Assembly (NCBI RefSeq): GCF_036013915.1
Contig: NZ_CP107899.1
Coordinates: forward strand, 5,642,001 to 5,706,000
Reading direction: 5' to 3'
Length of the DNA: 64,000 bases
Origin: Streptomyces sp. NBC_00464
GTDB taxonomy: Bacteria > Actinomycetota > Actinomycetes > Streptomycetales > Streptomycetaceae
The notes below the pieces were generated by a model. The model was not told the origin of the DNA, did no database searches, and saw only the letters and a list, made by a program, of their open reading frames with translations. A program made the position numbers and the translations under genes. Numbering within the stretch: the first letter of the stretch is position 1; each line of letters begins with the position of its first letter. Positions 15,416 through 23,029 of this stretch are shown here, piece by piece.

Positions 15416-16858
15416 ATGCCCCGCCGCCATCTCCATATGACCGGCGCAGCCGACACGCCGCTGCGAGTGGCCCTGCGCGCGCTGCGCACCGAACTCGGAC
15501 TTCCCGACGGCTTCCCGGCCGACGTGCTCGCCGAGGCGGCCGAAGCGGCGCGGAACCCGGATATCTCCGGACACGAGGACGCCACGGACCTGCCGTTCCT
15601 CACCATCGACCCGCCCACCTCCACCGACCTCGACCAGGCGATGCACCTGGAACGCCGGGCCCACGGCTACCGCGTGCACTACGCCATCGCCGACGTCGCC
15701 GCCTTCGTCCGCCCCGGCGGCGCGCTCGACACCGAGGCCCACCGCCGGGTGAACACGCTCTACTTCCCCGACGGCAAGGTGTCCCTCCACCCCGAATCGC
15801 TCTCCGAGGGCGCCGCCAGCCTGCTGCCCGGCGAGACCCGCCCCGCCGTGCTCTGGGAGATCGACCTCGACGCCGAGGGCCGCGCCGAAGCCACCCGGGT
15901 ACGCCGCGCCCTCGTGCGCAGCCGCGCCAAACTCGACTACGCGGGCGTGCAGCGGCAGATCGACACGGGCACGGCAGAGGAGCCTCTCGCCCTCCTCAAG
16001 GACATCGGCACACTGCGCGAGGAGCAGGAGATCGCCCGCGGCGGCATCTCCCTGGACGTGCCCGAGCAGGAGATCGTCGAGCGCGACGGCGGCTACGGCC
16101 TCGAATACCGCGCCCCGCTCCCCGCCGACGGCTGGAACGCCCAGATCTCACTGCTCACCGGCATGGCCGCGGCCCGGCTGATGCAGGAATCCGGCACCGG
16201 AATCCTGCGTACGCTTCCCGTCGCCCCCGACGGCGCGGTGGCCCGGCTGCGCCGCTCGGCCGAGGCCCTGCACATCGACTGGCCGCACCACGTCCCGTAC
16301 GCCCAGGTCGTCCGCTCCCTCGACCCGAAGCGGACCGACCACGCGGCGTTCCTCCAGGAGTGCACCACGCTGCTGCGCGGCGCCGGCTACACCGTGTTCG
16401 GGAACGGCGAACTGCCCACCCCCGCCGTGCACGCCGCCGTCGCCGAGCTCTACACCCACTGCACCGCGCCACTGCGCCGCCTCGTCGACCGGTACGCCGC
16501 CGAACTCTGCGTCGCGGCCGCCGCGGACCGCGAACCGCCCGAGTGGACCCTGACCGCGCTCCCCGCCCTGCCCAAGGAGATGGCGGACGGGACCCGGCGC
16601 GCCAACACCGTGGAGCGCGAGTGCGTCGACCTCGTCGAGGCGGCGCTCCTCAAGGACCGGGTCGGTGAGGTCTTCGACGGTTACGTGGTGGACGTGAAGG
16701 AACAGGAACCGGCCACCGGCACCGTCCACATCGACGACCCGGCGATCGTCGCCCGCATCGAGGGCGGCACCGCCGAACTCCCCCTGGGGGAGCGGCTGCG
16801 GGTCCGGCTCACCCAGGCGGACCCGGGATCGTCGAAGGTACTGTTCGCGCCCGCGTGA
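15416..16858 (+). CDS. RNB-domain 3'-5' exoribonuclease (short RNase II/R type)
   Basis: The 480-aa enzyme carries the RNB catalytic block: DPPTSTDLDQAMHLE (Asp ligands for Mg2+), HYAIADVAAFV, RVNTLYFPDGKVSLHP, the ALVRSRAKLDYAGVQ segment and YTHCTAPLRRLVDRY. It lacks the usual N-terminal cold-shock domains and has only a short beta-rich C-terminal end (VHIDDPAIVARIEGG), so it is smaller than RNase II or R; this form is common in actinobacteria. It would degrade single-stranded RNA. ATG 15416 is supported by the leaderless -10 box; a second in-frame ATG 21 nt downstream is possible. Confidence 0.94.
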   Translation: MPRRHLHMTGAADTPLRVALRALRTELGLPDGFPADVLAEAAEAARNPDISGHEDATDLPFLTIDPPTSTDLDQAMHLERRAHGYRVHYAIADVAAFVRPGGALDTEAHRRVNTLYFPDGKVSLHPESLSEGAASLLPGETRPAVLWEIDLDAEGRAEATRVRRALVRSRAKLDYAGVQRQIDTGTAEEPLALLKDIGTLREEQEIARGGISLDVPEQEIVERDGGYGLEYRAPLPADGWNAQISLLTGMAAARLMQESGTGILRTLPVAPDGAVARLRRSAEALHIDWPHHVPYAQVVRSLDPKRTDHAAFLQECTTLLRGAGYTVFGNGELPTPAVHAAVAELYTHCTAPLRRLVDRYAAELCVAAAADREPPEWTLTALPALPKEMADGTRRANTVERECVDLVEAALLKDRVGEVFDGYVVDVKEQEPATGTVHIDDPAIVARIEGGTAELPLGERLRVRLTQADPGSSKVLFAPA

Positions 16859-16881
16859 GCGCGGCCACGACGGCGCGCGGA

Positions 16882-17002
16882 TCATCGGCGTGGAACCGGA
16901 CGGCGACTGCCGAGCAACTCGCGCACCTCGTCCGGCCCGAGCCCGAGCCCCAGCGTGGTGAGCGACGAGCGCGACGAGCGCGGCGATCTCTCCGATGCGC
17001 AG
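16882..17002 (-). pseudogene. Remnant of a MerR-family regulator
   Basis: Read on the minus strand, the DNA encodes LRIGEIAALV, the classic MerR N-terminus. After a short stretch, in another frame, LGLGLGPDEVRELLG follows, the typical MerR helix after the winged HTH, then a stop at 16882. The roughly 45 residues that normally separate these blocks are missing, and the frame shifts between them. This is therefore a decayed or internally deleted gene. The rest of the 16859-17149 gap shows no coding signal. Confidence 0.4.
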
Positions 17003-17149
17003 AGGCCGAGTGGAAACCTGGGGCTGCGGCAAGGCCAAGGGCAAGGCCGCCGGGCCATACACCCCTGGTCCCCGCCGGGCCTGTCCCCGTCTCATACGAT
17101 CGCGCCTTCGGCTCCGCACCCCGAGTCCGCAGCAAGAAGGAGGATCGTC

Positions 17150-17677
17150 ATGACCGATCTCGTGGCCCGGCCCGCTACCGACCGCGCCCGCCAGATCCTC
17201 GCCGCCGCGCGCACCCTGCTGGAGCAGGAGGGCCCGGACGCCCTCACGATGCGTCGCCTCGCCGGGTGCGTGGGCATCACGGCGCCCTCGCTCTACAAGC
17301 ACTTCCCGGACAAGTCGTCCGTGGTGAACGCCCTGGCCGACGCGATGCTCAGGGAGACCGCCGGAGTACTCGAAGCGGCCGAGGCCGCGGCCCCGGGCTC
17401 CTTCCCCGCCCTGGCCACCGCCTACCGCGCCCACGCCCTGGCCCACCCCCACCTCTACCGCCTCACCACCGGCCACCCCCTCCCGCAGGACCTGGAGGAG
17501 CATGCCGCGGCCCCGCTCTTCCGTGCCCTGGCGGGCGACGAGGGGCTTGCCAGAGCGGCCTGGGCCTTCGCCCACGGGATGGTCACGATGGAGCTCAACG
17601 GCCGCTTCCCTGCGGACTCCGACGTCGCGGCGGCCTGGACGGCGGGCATCGCGGCCTTCGCCTCGGTCCGCCTCTGA
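17150..17677 (+). CDS. TetR-family transcriptional regulator
   Basis: The 175-aa protein has a canonical N-terminal TetR HTH (about residues 8-55: RARQILAAARTLLEQEG, TMRRLAGCVGITAPSLYKHF, then PDKSSVVNAL). A short helical ligand domain resembles TetR_C_33/WHG proteins (AHALAHPHLYRLTTGHPL, WAFAHGMVTMELNGRFP). It likely represses a nearby or distant gene until a small ligand binds. AAGGAGG is 7 nt before ATG 17150. The next gene (Uma2) is in the same direction 107 bp on; no transporter or enzyme is clearly partnered with it. Confidence 0.92.
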   Translation: MTDLVARPATDRARQILAAARTLLEQEGPDALTMRRLAGCVGITAPSLYKHFPDKSSVVNALADAMLRETAGVLEAAEAAAPGSFPALATAYRAHALAHPHLYRLTTGHPLPQDLEEHAAAPLFRALAGDEGLARAAWAFAHGMVTMELNGRFPADSDVAAAWTAGIAAFASVRL

Positions 17678-17784
17678 CCACTGCGTGCTGTCCTGTGCCA
17701 CGATCGGGGGAAATGACTCCCATCTCACGGACGGCGGATTCCCCGATGTCCCACTCTGGCGAGCGACCGAGGAAGGGGCGTGAC

Positions 17785-18363
17785 ATGTCTGCCATGCCGC
17801 ACGAACCGCTCTCGCAGGCGGAAGTCCTGCTTGAGGGCTTCCTGGCGCTGGATACGCCGGAGGGCTTCCGGGCCGAGCTGATCGAGGGGGAGATTGTCGT
17901 GACGCCGCCGCCGGACGGGGATCATGAGGACTACATCAGCGTGATCATGAAGCAGGTGATCAGGCTGGCACGGACCGATATGGATTTCTCCGGAAACAAG
18001 GGGCTGAGGCTGCGCAGCGGCGGGGGCTGCCCCAAGAACCATGTCATCCCCGACGGCACCTTCGCCCCCACCGAACTGCGCCTGTACCGCGGAGCGGATC
18101 CCTGGATGCCGTGCGAGGGAGTGGCGCTGGTCGTCGAGGTCACCTCGTCCAAGCCGGCGGCCGACCGCACGGGCAGGCGGCACTGCTACGCCCGGGGCCC
18201 CGTCCCGCTCTACCTGCTGGTCGACCGCGAGGAGTCCTCGGTGACACTGTTCAGCGATCCGCAAGGGGACGACTACCGCCAGCACTGCACGGTTCCGTTC
18301 GGCAAGCCGGTCCGCCTCCCGGAGCCCTTCGGGATCGATCTGGAGACCGGGGCGTTCCTCTGA
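17785..18363 (+). CDS. Uma2 family (DUF820) putative endonuclease
   Basis: The 192-aa protein shows the Uma2 PD-(D/E)xK fold: FRAELIEGEIVVTPPP, VIPDGTFAP with the metal-binding Asp, and VALVVEVTSSK with the ExxxxK pair, followed by the conserved YARGPVPLYLLVDRE helix and strand. Uma2 proteins are abundant in Streptomyces and cyanobacteria and resemble restriction-type nucleases, but a biological role is not established. The start is ATG 17785 (MSAMPHEPLS); the frame is open upstream. It ends 42 bp before the rnpB promoter. Confidence 0.88.
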   Translation: MSAMPHEPLSQAEVLLEGFLALDTPEGFRAELIEGEIVVTPPPDGDHEDYISVIMKQVIRLARTDMDFSGNKGLRLRSGGGCPKNHVIPDGTFAPTELRLYRGADPWMPCEGVALVVEVTSSKPAADRTGRRHCYARGPVPLYLLVDREESSVTLFSDPQGDDYRQHCTVPFGKPVRLPEPFGIDLETGAFL

Positions 18364-18405
18364 GTCGTCCGCTCCGCCCCTGTCCAGGGGCCCCCGCCGG
18401 GCGGG

Positions 18406-18411
18406 TAGCAT
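18406..18411 (+). promoter_or_regulatory. -10 box of the rnpB promoter
   Basis: TAGCAT lies 9 bp upstream of the inferred 5' end of RNase P RNA. A weak -35 (TGTCCA, 18381-18386) is 19 bp upstream. Confidence 0.5.
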
Positions 18412-18420
18412 GGGCGCCAC

Positions 18421-18830
18421 GGCAGACGAGCCGGGCGGACGGCCGCGTGAGGATCTTCGGATTCTCCCGAGGAACGTCCGGGCTCCACAGGGCAGGGTGA
18501 TGGCTAACGGCCACCCGGGGTGACCCGCGGGACAGTGCCACAGAAAACAGACCGCCTGGGACTTCGGTCCCCGGTAAGGGTGAAACGGTGGTGTAAGAGA
18601 CCACCAGCGCCTGAGGCGACTCAGGCGGCTAGGTAAACCCCACCCGGAGCAAGGTCAAGAGGGGCCGTCGCAAGACGGCTCTGCGCGAACGTTCGAGGGC
18701 GGCCCGCCCGAGTTCGCGGGTAGACCGCACGAGACCGGCAGCAATGCCGGTCCTAGATGGATGGCCGTCTCCCCGGCCGCCGCGAGGCGACCGGGCGACA
18801 GAACCCGGCGTACAGCCCGACTCGTCTGCC
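18421..18830 (+). ncRNA. rnpB: RNase P RNA, class A
   Basis: The catalytic RNA that removes 5' leaders from tRNA precursors. The universally conserved CR-I region GAGGAACGTCCGGGCTCC starts near 18462, followed by CACAGGGCAGGGTGATGGC, GGGACAGTGCCACAGAAA and the CR-III-like GGTAAGGGTGAAACGGTGG. The end has AGATGGATGGCCG and ACAGAACCCGGCGTACAGC. The two ends are complementary (GGCAGACGAG at 18421 with CTCGTCTGCC at 18821), forming helix P1, which sets the boundaries to within a few bases. The length of about 410 nt is normal for Streptomyces. Confidence 0.97.
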
Positions 18831-18903
18831 GCCACCTGCGGCTTCGCCCTGCGGGGGCTGCGCCCGCCGCAGAGGCGAGCGGCCCCGGGGTGCGCCTCGG
18901 GCG

Positions 18904-20070
18904 TCAGGTCGTGTAGTCGGCGTTGATCTTCACGTAGCCCTCGGTCAGGTCGCAGCCGTAGACGGTGAACTCCGCCTCGCCCAGGCCCAGATCGACGTGG
19001 ATGACCACCTCGGCGCCGGACAGGTGCGCGGCCGCGGCGTCCAGCAGTTCCTGTGCCGAGCCGCCCGGGTAGAGGGTGATGTCGCCGAAGCGGACGGTGA
19101 CCGTGTCCGGGGTGATCCGGTCGTCGGCGGGGCTGTCCAGCTTGCCGATCGCCATCACGACCCGGCCCCAGTTGGGGTCGGCGCCGTGCACCGCGGTCTT
19201 CACCAGAGGCGAGTTGACGACGGCCTTGCCGGCCCGCTTGGCCTGCGCCGCGTCGAGCGCGCCGGTGACCCGGACCTCGATCAGTTTGGAGGCGCCCTCG
19301 CCGTCCGAGGCGATGGCCCGTACGAGCGTGAGTGCGCAGCGGTACAGCGCCTGCTCGAACGCCTCCGGGTCCACGGCTCCGGCCAGGCCGTTGGCGAAGA
19401 CGGCCGCGGTGTCGCTGGTGGAGGTGTCGGTGTCAATGCTCAGCGCGTTGAAGGTGCGGTCCACGACCCGGCGGAAGACCGTGTCCAGTTCGGCCGCGGG
19501 CACCTCCGCGTCGGTGAAGAAGAAGGTCAGCAGGGTCGCCATGTTCGGCTCGATCATGCCTACGCCCTTGGCGATGCCCGTGATCACGGCGTCGCCGACG
19601 CGCACCGTGCACTGCTTGGCGTGGGTGTCGGTCGTCATGATGGCGGCTGCCGCGGCGCCGAGGTCCGCTGCGGGGAACGGCCGGGGCAGCGCGGCGAGGC
19701 CGGTGCGCACCACGTCCATCGGGTAGGGGCGGCCGATCACGCCGGTGGAGGCGATGACCAGTTCCTCGGCGGCGACGCCTGCGGCGGCGGCGACCGTGGA
19801 CCGCACCTCGACTGCGTCCCGTTCACCGGCCGCGCCGGTGGCCACATTGGCGTTCTTGGAGATGACGACCATGCCGCGACTGTTGCCCGCGGGGGCGTCG
19901 GCGCGGCTGAGCAGCACGCTGGGCCCGGCGAACCTGGACCGGGTGAAGACCGCCGCGGACGCGCACGGCACCTCGGAGACGACGGCGGCGAAGTCGTCGC
20001 CGTCGTCCTTCAGGCCGAGCCGGGCGGTCACGCCGACAAAACCTCGCGGTGCCACGGATGGCATGTTCAT
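18904..20070 (-). CDS. argJ: Ornithine acetyltransferase / N-acetylglutamate synthase (ArgJ family)
   Basis: The 388-aa protein is an Ntn-fold OAT. The self-cleavage site is clear in MIEPNMATLLTFF, with nucleophile Thr179. Other landmarks are VISKNANVATG, the oxyanion-region segment VIASTGVIG, TTDTHAKQ and the C-terminal VKINADYTT. It transfers acetyl from N-acetylornithine to glutamate in the cyclic arginine pathway. It starts ATG 20070 behind GGAGGACAC. Unlike the usual argCJBD operon, no other arginine gene is adjacent, so this may be a second copy similar to the clavulanate-cluster oat genes. The leader contains an ARG-box-like stretch. Confidence 0.93.
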   Translation of the reverse strand: MNMPSVAPRGFVGVTARLGLKDDGDDFAAVVSEVPCASAAVFTRSRFAGPSVLLSRADAPAGNSRGMVVISKNANVATGAAGERDAVEVRSTVAAAAGVAAEELVIASTGVIGRPYPMDVVRTGLAALPRPFPAADLGAAAAAIMTTDTHAKQCTVRVGDAVITGIAKGVGMIEPNMATLLTFFFTDAEVPAAELDTVFRRVVDRTFNALSIDTDTSTSDTAAVFANGLAGAVDPEAFEQALYRCALTLVRAIASDGEGASKLIEVRVTGALDAAQAKRAGKAVVNSPLVKTAVHGADPNWGRVVMAIGKLDSPADDRITPDTVTVRFGDITLYPGGSAQELLDAAAAHLSGAEVVIHVDLGLGEAEFTVYGCDLTEGYVKINADYTT

Positions 20071-20128
20071 GTGTCCTCCAGTGCTGCGTGACGGTCCGTC
20101 CGGCGGCTGCCGACGCCCGTACGGTTCG

Positions 20129-20163
20129 ATGCATGACTATGCTTTACTCTGTAAATATATGCC
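20129..20163 (-). promoter_or_regulatory. ARG-box-like AT-rich operator upstream of argJ
   Basis: An unusually AT-rich 35-bp stretch contains TGCATGACTATGC followed by TGTAAATATATGCC, about 60 bp upstream of the argJ start. It resembles the tandem, loosely conserved ArgR boxes (TGCATA-like half-sites) described for Streptomyces arg genes. Assignment rests on composition, half-sites and position only. Confidence 0.45.
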
Positions 20164-20226
20164 AGCTGTGTGGGTGTGCTGCCACGGTCTTCGGTGAAAG
20201 CAGGTCGCCCGCCGGATGTGCCCGGG

Positions 20227-20859
20227 CTACCTGACCAGCCGAAAGGCGGGGTGCTCAACCCAGGCCCGCAGGAACTCCGCCGTTCCCGGCGCCATCCAGT
20301 CGTCGTCCGCGATCCCCATCACCCCCGCAAGGCCGACGACGGCCGACGCCTGTCCGTCCAGCAGCTCGGCTTTGGCCACGCCCCCGATGACGTCCATGAC
20401 AGCGGCGGTCGGGAGGGCCGCGGCCACGTGGTCGATCTCGCGATTGCAGCCGGCGCTGACATTGACGGCATGGGTCGGTCTGAAGCCGAGGGCGGCCTCC
20501 ACCTCGGGCTCGTTCGCGTGCTCAGCCTCGAAGGTGCTCTCGTCGCCGACGCCCGGCCCCATCAGGGAGACCAGGAAGGGACGGCGCCAGTCCTCGCGCT
20601 GCGGATTGAATCCCACCAGGGCCGCGAGCTCCTCCGCCACGGAGGTGTTGCCGAGGACCGAAAGCGGGAACGGCTTTCGCCAGTCCTTCTCGCGGCCGTC
20701 CCCGACCTCCCGTCGCTCCGCCGGCACATTGACGACGAAGAACCCGGGCCGCTCCTCGGTGAAGCGGGAGGAGAGCCCCACCATCAATGCACGGAACTCC
20801 CGCAGCGCAGCCGGGGAGAGCTGCTCCGCCAACTCGATCACCAACGTCGGACCAGACAT
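20227..20859 (-). CDS. Uncharacterised Streptomyces protein (possibly DUF6368)
   Basis: A 210-aa soluble protein with no signal peptide, membrane helix or catalytic motif I can name. The N-terminus MSGPTLVIELAEQLSP and segments such as DWRKPFPLSVLGNTS and DWRRPFLVSLMGP look like a repeated strand-loop unit, and the C-terminus WVEHPAFRLVR suggests a compact alpha/beta fold. It resembles single-gene families often seen in Streptomyces next to polymorphic-toxin or immunity genes, but no toxin partner is nearby. It ends about 60 bp from the argJ leader, and the gene upstream on its strand is the LuxR-type regulator. Confidence 0.8.
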   Translation of the reverse strand: MSGPTLVIELAEQLSPAALREFRALMVGLSSRFTEERPGFFVVNVPAERREVGDGREKDWRKPFPLSVLGNTSVAEELAALVGFNPQREDWRRPFLVSLMGPGVGDESTFEAEHANEPEVEAALGFRPTHAVNVSAGCNREIDHVAAALPTAAVMDVIGGVAKAELLDGQASAVVGLAGVMGIADDDWMAPGTAEFLRAWVEHPAFRLVR

Positions 20860-20990
20860 GCTGGGAGCGTAGTTCGACCGGCTCCGCAGTCACCTCGGTT
20901 TTCGTCGGAGCGCTGCGTGGACCTCGCCCGGAGCCAGGACGGGAGACCTGCCCCGGGAGTCATTTGCCGCCTCCTGCGGCTTTGCGCGGA

Positions 20991-21023
20991 GAAGGGCCTC
21001 CGACTCGTGTCGGAGGGCCCTTC
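20991..21023. terminator. Hairpin terminator downstream of the TrmB/LuxR-type regulator gene
   Basis: GAAGGGCCTCCGAC and GTCGGAGGGCCCTTC pair across a TCGT loop, with one bulged G. It lies 46 bp beyond the regulator stop (minus strand) and separates it from the uncharacterised gene at 20227-20859. Confidence 0.85.
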
Positions 21024-21068
21024 CCCGCGTTCATGGGCGCCATGGGCCATCGCGCGGCAACGCCGCGG

Positions 21069-22085
21069 TCAGAGCCAGCCCGACTGGGCTGCCTTGAGGC
21101 CCGCCTCGAAGCGGCTGCTCGCATGCAGTCGTTCCATGAGGGAGGACATCTGGCGCCGCACGGTACGCAGCGACACGCCCAGCCGCTTGGCCGCCGCCTC
21201 GTCCGTCAGGCCGCCCGCGAGAAGTTTGAGCAGCTCCTTCTCCGTGGGGCTGATTCTGTCCGACGATCCGGCCGCGCCGAGCGGGATGGCGGTCTCCCAC
21301 GCCTGGAAGAAGAGGGCGCACAGCGTGGCGACGATGGCGGGCTCACGGGTGCAGAGTGCTCCCCGGCGGGTGTGCGCGGGGTCGATGGGGACTACGGCGA
21401 CCCGGCGGTCGAAGATGAGAAGCCGTGGGGGCAGGATGGGCGCGGTCCGCACCTGACCGCCCGCCTCGGACATCCAGCGCGCGTAGTCGAGACTCGCCGG
21501 ATCGTTTCGGACGCTTTCCTGGTAGAGCGTCAGGAGAGTGACTCCCCGCCGCATGGCGTCCTCGTCCAATGGACGCGACGCGTCCAGGCTTTCCTGTGAC
21601 TGCGCGCCGCCCGGCATCACGGCCAGGCACTCACCGGTCAGTTCCTTGGCGAGGATCTCCAGTTGGGACTGAATCGCGTCCAGCCCGATCAATGGCTGTT
21701 CGGCGGAGGCGTCGCCCGCCTCCTGCTGGAGTTCCGCGTGCGTGGCGATTGCGTGCGCAGCCGCCAATTTCGCTGCTGCCAACTGTTGTTGGCGGTGGAG
21801 CACCTCTCTTTCCTGTCTTCGCAGCACTACTTCCAGAGCGATCTCCAGGCTGAGTGCACGCATCGCGCCCGGTCTGTCCAGAGACTTCCGGACCAGAGTC
21901 AGATCCGCCAGCCGGTCCAGTGATGCGCGTACATCAGCTTCGGAGAGGCTGGACTTCCTGCATAAATCTTCAATTCCCAGGCCGGCCTGAGAGAGCATCA
22001 ATCGATATACGACTTCCGCATGCGGATCCAAGCCCAACATTTCAAGCAACCTAAACCCCCCCGGGTTCAGCTCAGTGTTTGCCAC
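21069..22085 (-). CDS. TrmB-like/LuxR-type regulator paired with a GIGWDS peptide gene
   Basis: The 338-aa protein has an N-terminal TrmB-like winged HTH (about 18-75: LGLDPHAEVVYRLMLSQ, DVRASLDRLADLTLV). A glutamine-rich helix follows (90-125), then a sensor-like central domain with ARWMSEAGGQVRTAP and RLLIFDRRVAVVPIDP, and a C-terminal LuxR HTH (about 275-338: ISPTEKELLKLLAGGLTDEA, LGVSLRTVRRQMS). No receiver domain is present, so activation is by ligand or protein contact. The start is GTG 22085, though no clear Shine-Dalgarno is seen and ATG at MLGLDPHAE is an alternative. It is divergent from the small secreted peptide gene 244 bp away. Confidence 0.9.
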   Translation of the reverse strand: MANTELNPGGFRLLEMLGLDPHAEVVYRLMLSQAGLGIEDLCRKSSLSEADVRASLDRLADLTLVRKSLDRPGAMRALSLEIALEVVLRRQEREVLHRQQQLAAAKLAAAHAIATHAELQQEAGDASAEQPLIGLDAIQSQLEILAKELTGECLAVMPGGAQSQESLDASRPLDEDAMRRGVTLLTLYQESVRNDPASLDYARWMSEAGGQVRTAPILPPRLLIFDRRVAVVPIDPAHTRRGALCTREPAIVATLCALFFQAWETAIPLGAAGSSDRISPTEKELLKLLAGGLTDEAAAKRLGVSLRTVRRQMSSLMERLHASSRFEAGLKAAQSGWL

Positions 22086-22329
22086 TGCATGCTATGCATT
22101 TTTGATCTTCGCACCACCTTCACGAGAGCGCAAGAAGTTGTTCACCAGTTGGTCGGCGGGGCGGTGGGTGGGGCTGGCGCGAAGGTGCTAGGCCGGTTGG
22201 TGCCAGCCTTCGGTACTCCCCATGGCCGAGCGAGGCGGGCACAGTGGTGTTCATCGCAGCAACGGGGCGCAAGCGGACCTGAGCTGATGGTTCATCACAT
22301 TCCTTCCCACGCCAAACAGGGGTACCGCC

Positions 22330-22596
22330 ATGTCCCAAACTGCCCGAAACCCGAAGGTCGTCGTGCTGGCCGTGTTCGTCGTCGCCCTCCTTGGCGCTGC
22401 TGCGCCGGCAGTGGTCGCGGGGCAGGGTCCCGGGCGGCTGGACCCGGCCGCGAGTGCCCGGGGTCTCGTATCCCTCCCGGCCCCGTCCTCGGACGGGATC
22501 GGCTGGGACTCCGAGCCGGCGGGTATCGGCTGGGACAGCGTCTCCCTCGACGCGTCGGCCGAAGTGAAGGCCGACGCGATGGTTCCACGGACCTAA
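22330..22596 (+). CDS. Small secreted peptide with two GIGWDS motifs
   Basis: The 88-aa product has a short basic n-region (RNPK), a 17-residue hydrophobic core and a likely signal-peptidase site at AVVA|GQ near residue 30. The mature part of about 58 residues contains DGIGWDS (55-61) and GIGWDS (65-70), nine residues apart, in an otherwise disordered Pro/Ser/Ala sequence. No cysteine is present. AGGGG is 7 nt before ATG 22330, giving a convincing start. The divergent regulator and the following small gene suggest a signalling or precursor peptide. I know of no assigned function; the motif duplication also shows in the DNA (22495-22539). Confidence 0.85.
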   Translation: MSQTARNPKVVVLAVFVVALLGAAAPAVVAGQGPGRLDPAASARGLVSLPAPSSDGIGWDSEPAGIGWDSVSLDASAEVKADAMVPRT

Positions 22597-22608
22597 TTCG
22601 CTGTGTTC

Positions 22609-22872
22609 ATGATTCACCTTCACCTGGACAGCGCGCCGGAGACATCCGTTCAGCCTTCCGACGCTCATGCCGTCCATGACCTCATGTGGGCCCATGCGGC
22701 CCCGCGGCACCACCTCGAGCATGTCCGAGCGCGCGTTGTGCCCGGCGGGATCGGACTGGTGCTTTTCATCGGAGCATCGGCGGCCGACGAAGCCGACAGC
22801 CGGGCCGAGGATCTGATGGACGGCGTCAGGGATTCGGGCGTGCTTGCCCAGTACCGCATTTCGGCCGGATGA
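22609..22872 (+). CDS. Small hypothetical protein, partner of the GIGWDS peptide
   Basis: An 87-aa protein of unknown family, starting 12 bp after the peptide stop (or at GTG 22603, giving 89 aa) and with no Shine-Dalgarno of its own, so it is probably read by translational coupling. It begins MIHLHLDSAPE and contains DLMWAHAAPRHHLEHVRARV and GLVLFIGASAADEA, which looks like a small ferredoxin-like alpha/beta fold with a strand-helix-strand pattern; no membrane anchor or signal is seen. Its position between the peptide and the cell-wall enzymes suggests a cytoplasmic accessory or immunity role, which is inference. Confidence 0.7.
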   Translation: MIHLHLDSAPETSVQPSDAHAVHDLMWAHAAPRHHLEHVRARVVPGGIGLVLFIGASAADEADSRAEDLMDGVRDSGVLAQYRISAG

Positions 22873-23029
22873 CTTACCTGGTACTCCGCGCGTAATCACC
22901 AGGCGGTATCGGCTCGTTCGGCGTACCGGTCCGACCGATCCCGCCGTGCGTCCAGCCGCATTCGCCGGCGCAAGGACGTGCCTGCTCCATTCCATTACTC
23001 CGCAACACCACTTCACCTGAGGATTTGTC

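Noticed and set aside
15247..15624. N-terminal extension of YaaA on the minus strand
   Set aside because: Overlaps the conserved start of the RNB gene, lacks family similarity, and a good Shine-Dalgarno marks GTG 15246.
20860..21068. tRNA gene in the gap before the TrmB/LuxR-type regulator gene
   Set aside because: The hairpins there do not give a cloverleaf or a T-loop GTTCGA; the clear element is a terminator.
22295..22588. Minus-strand frame opposite the GIGWDS peptide gene
   Set aside because: Arg/Pro/Ser-rich shadow; the plus frame has a signal peptide, a good Shine-Dalgarno and a repeated motif.
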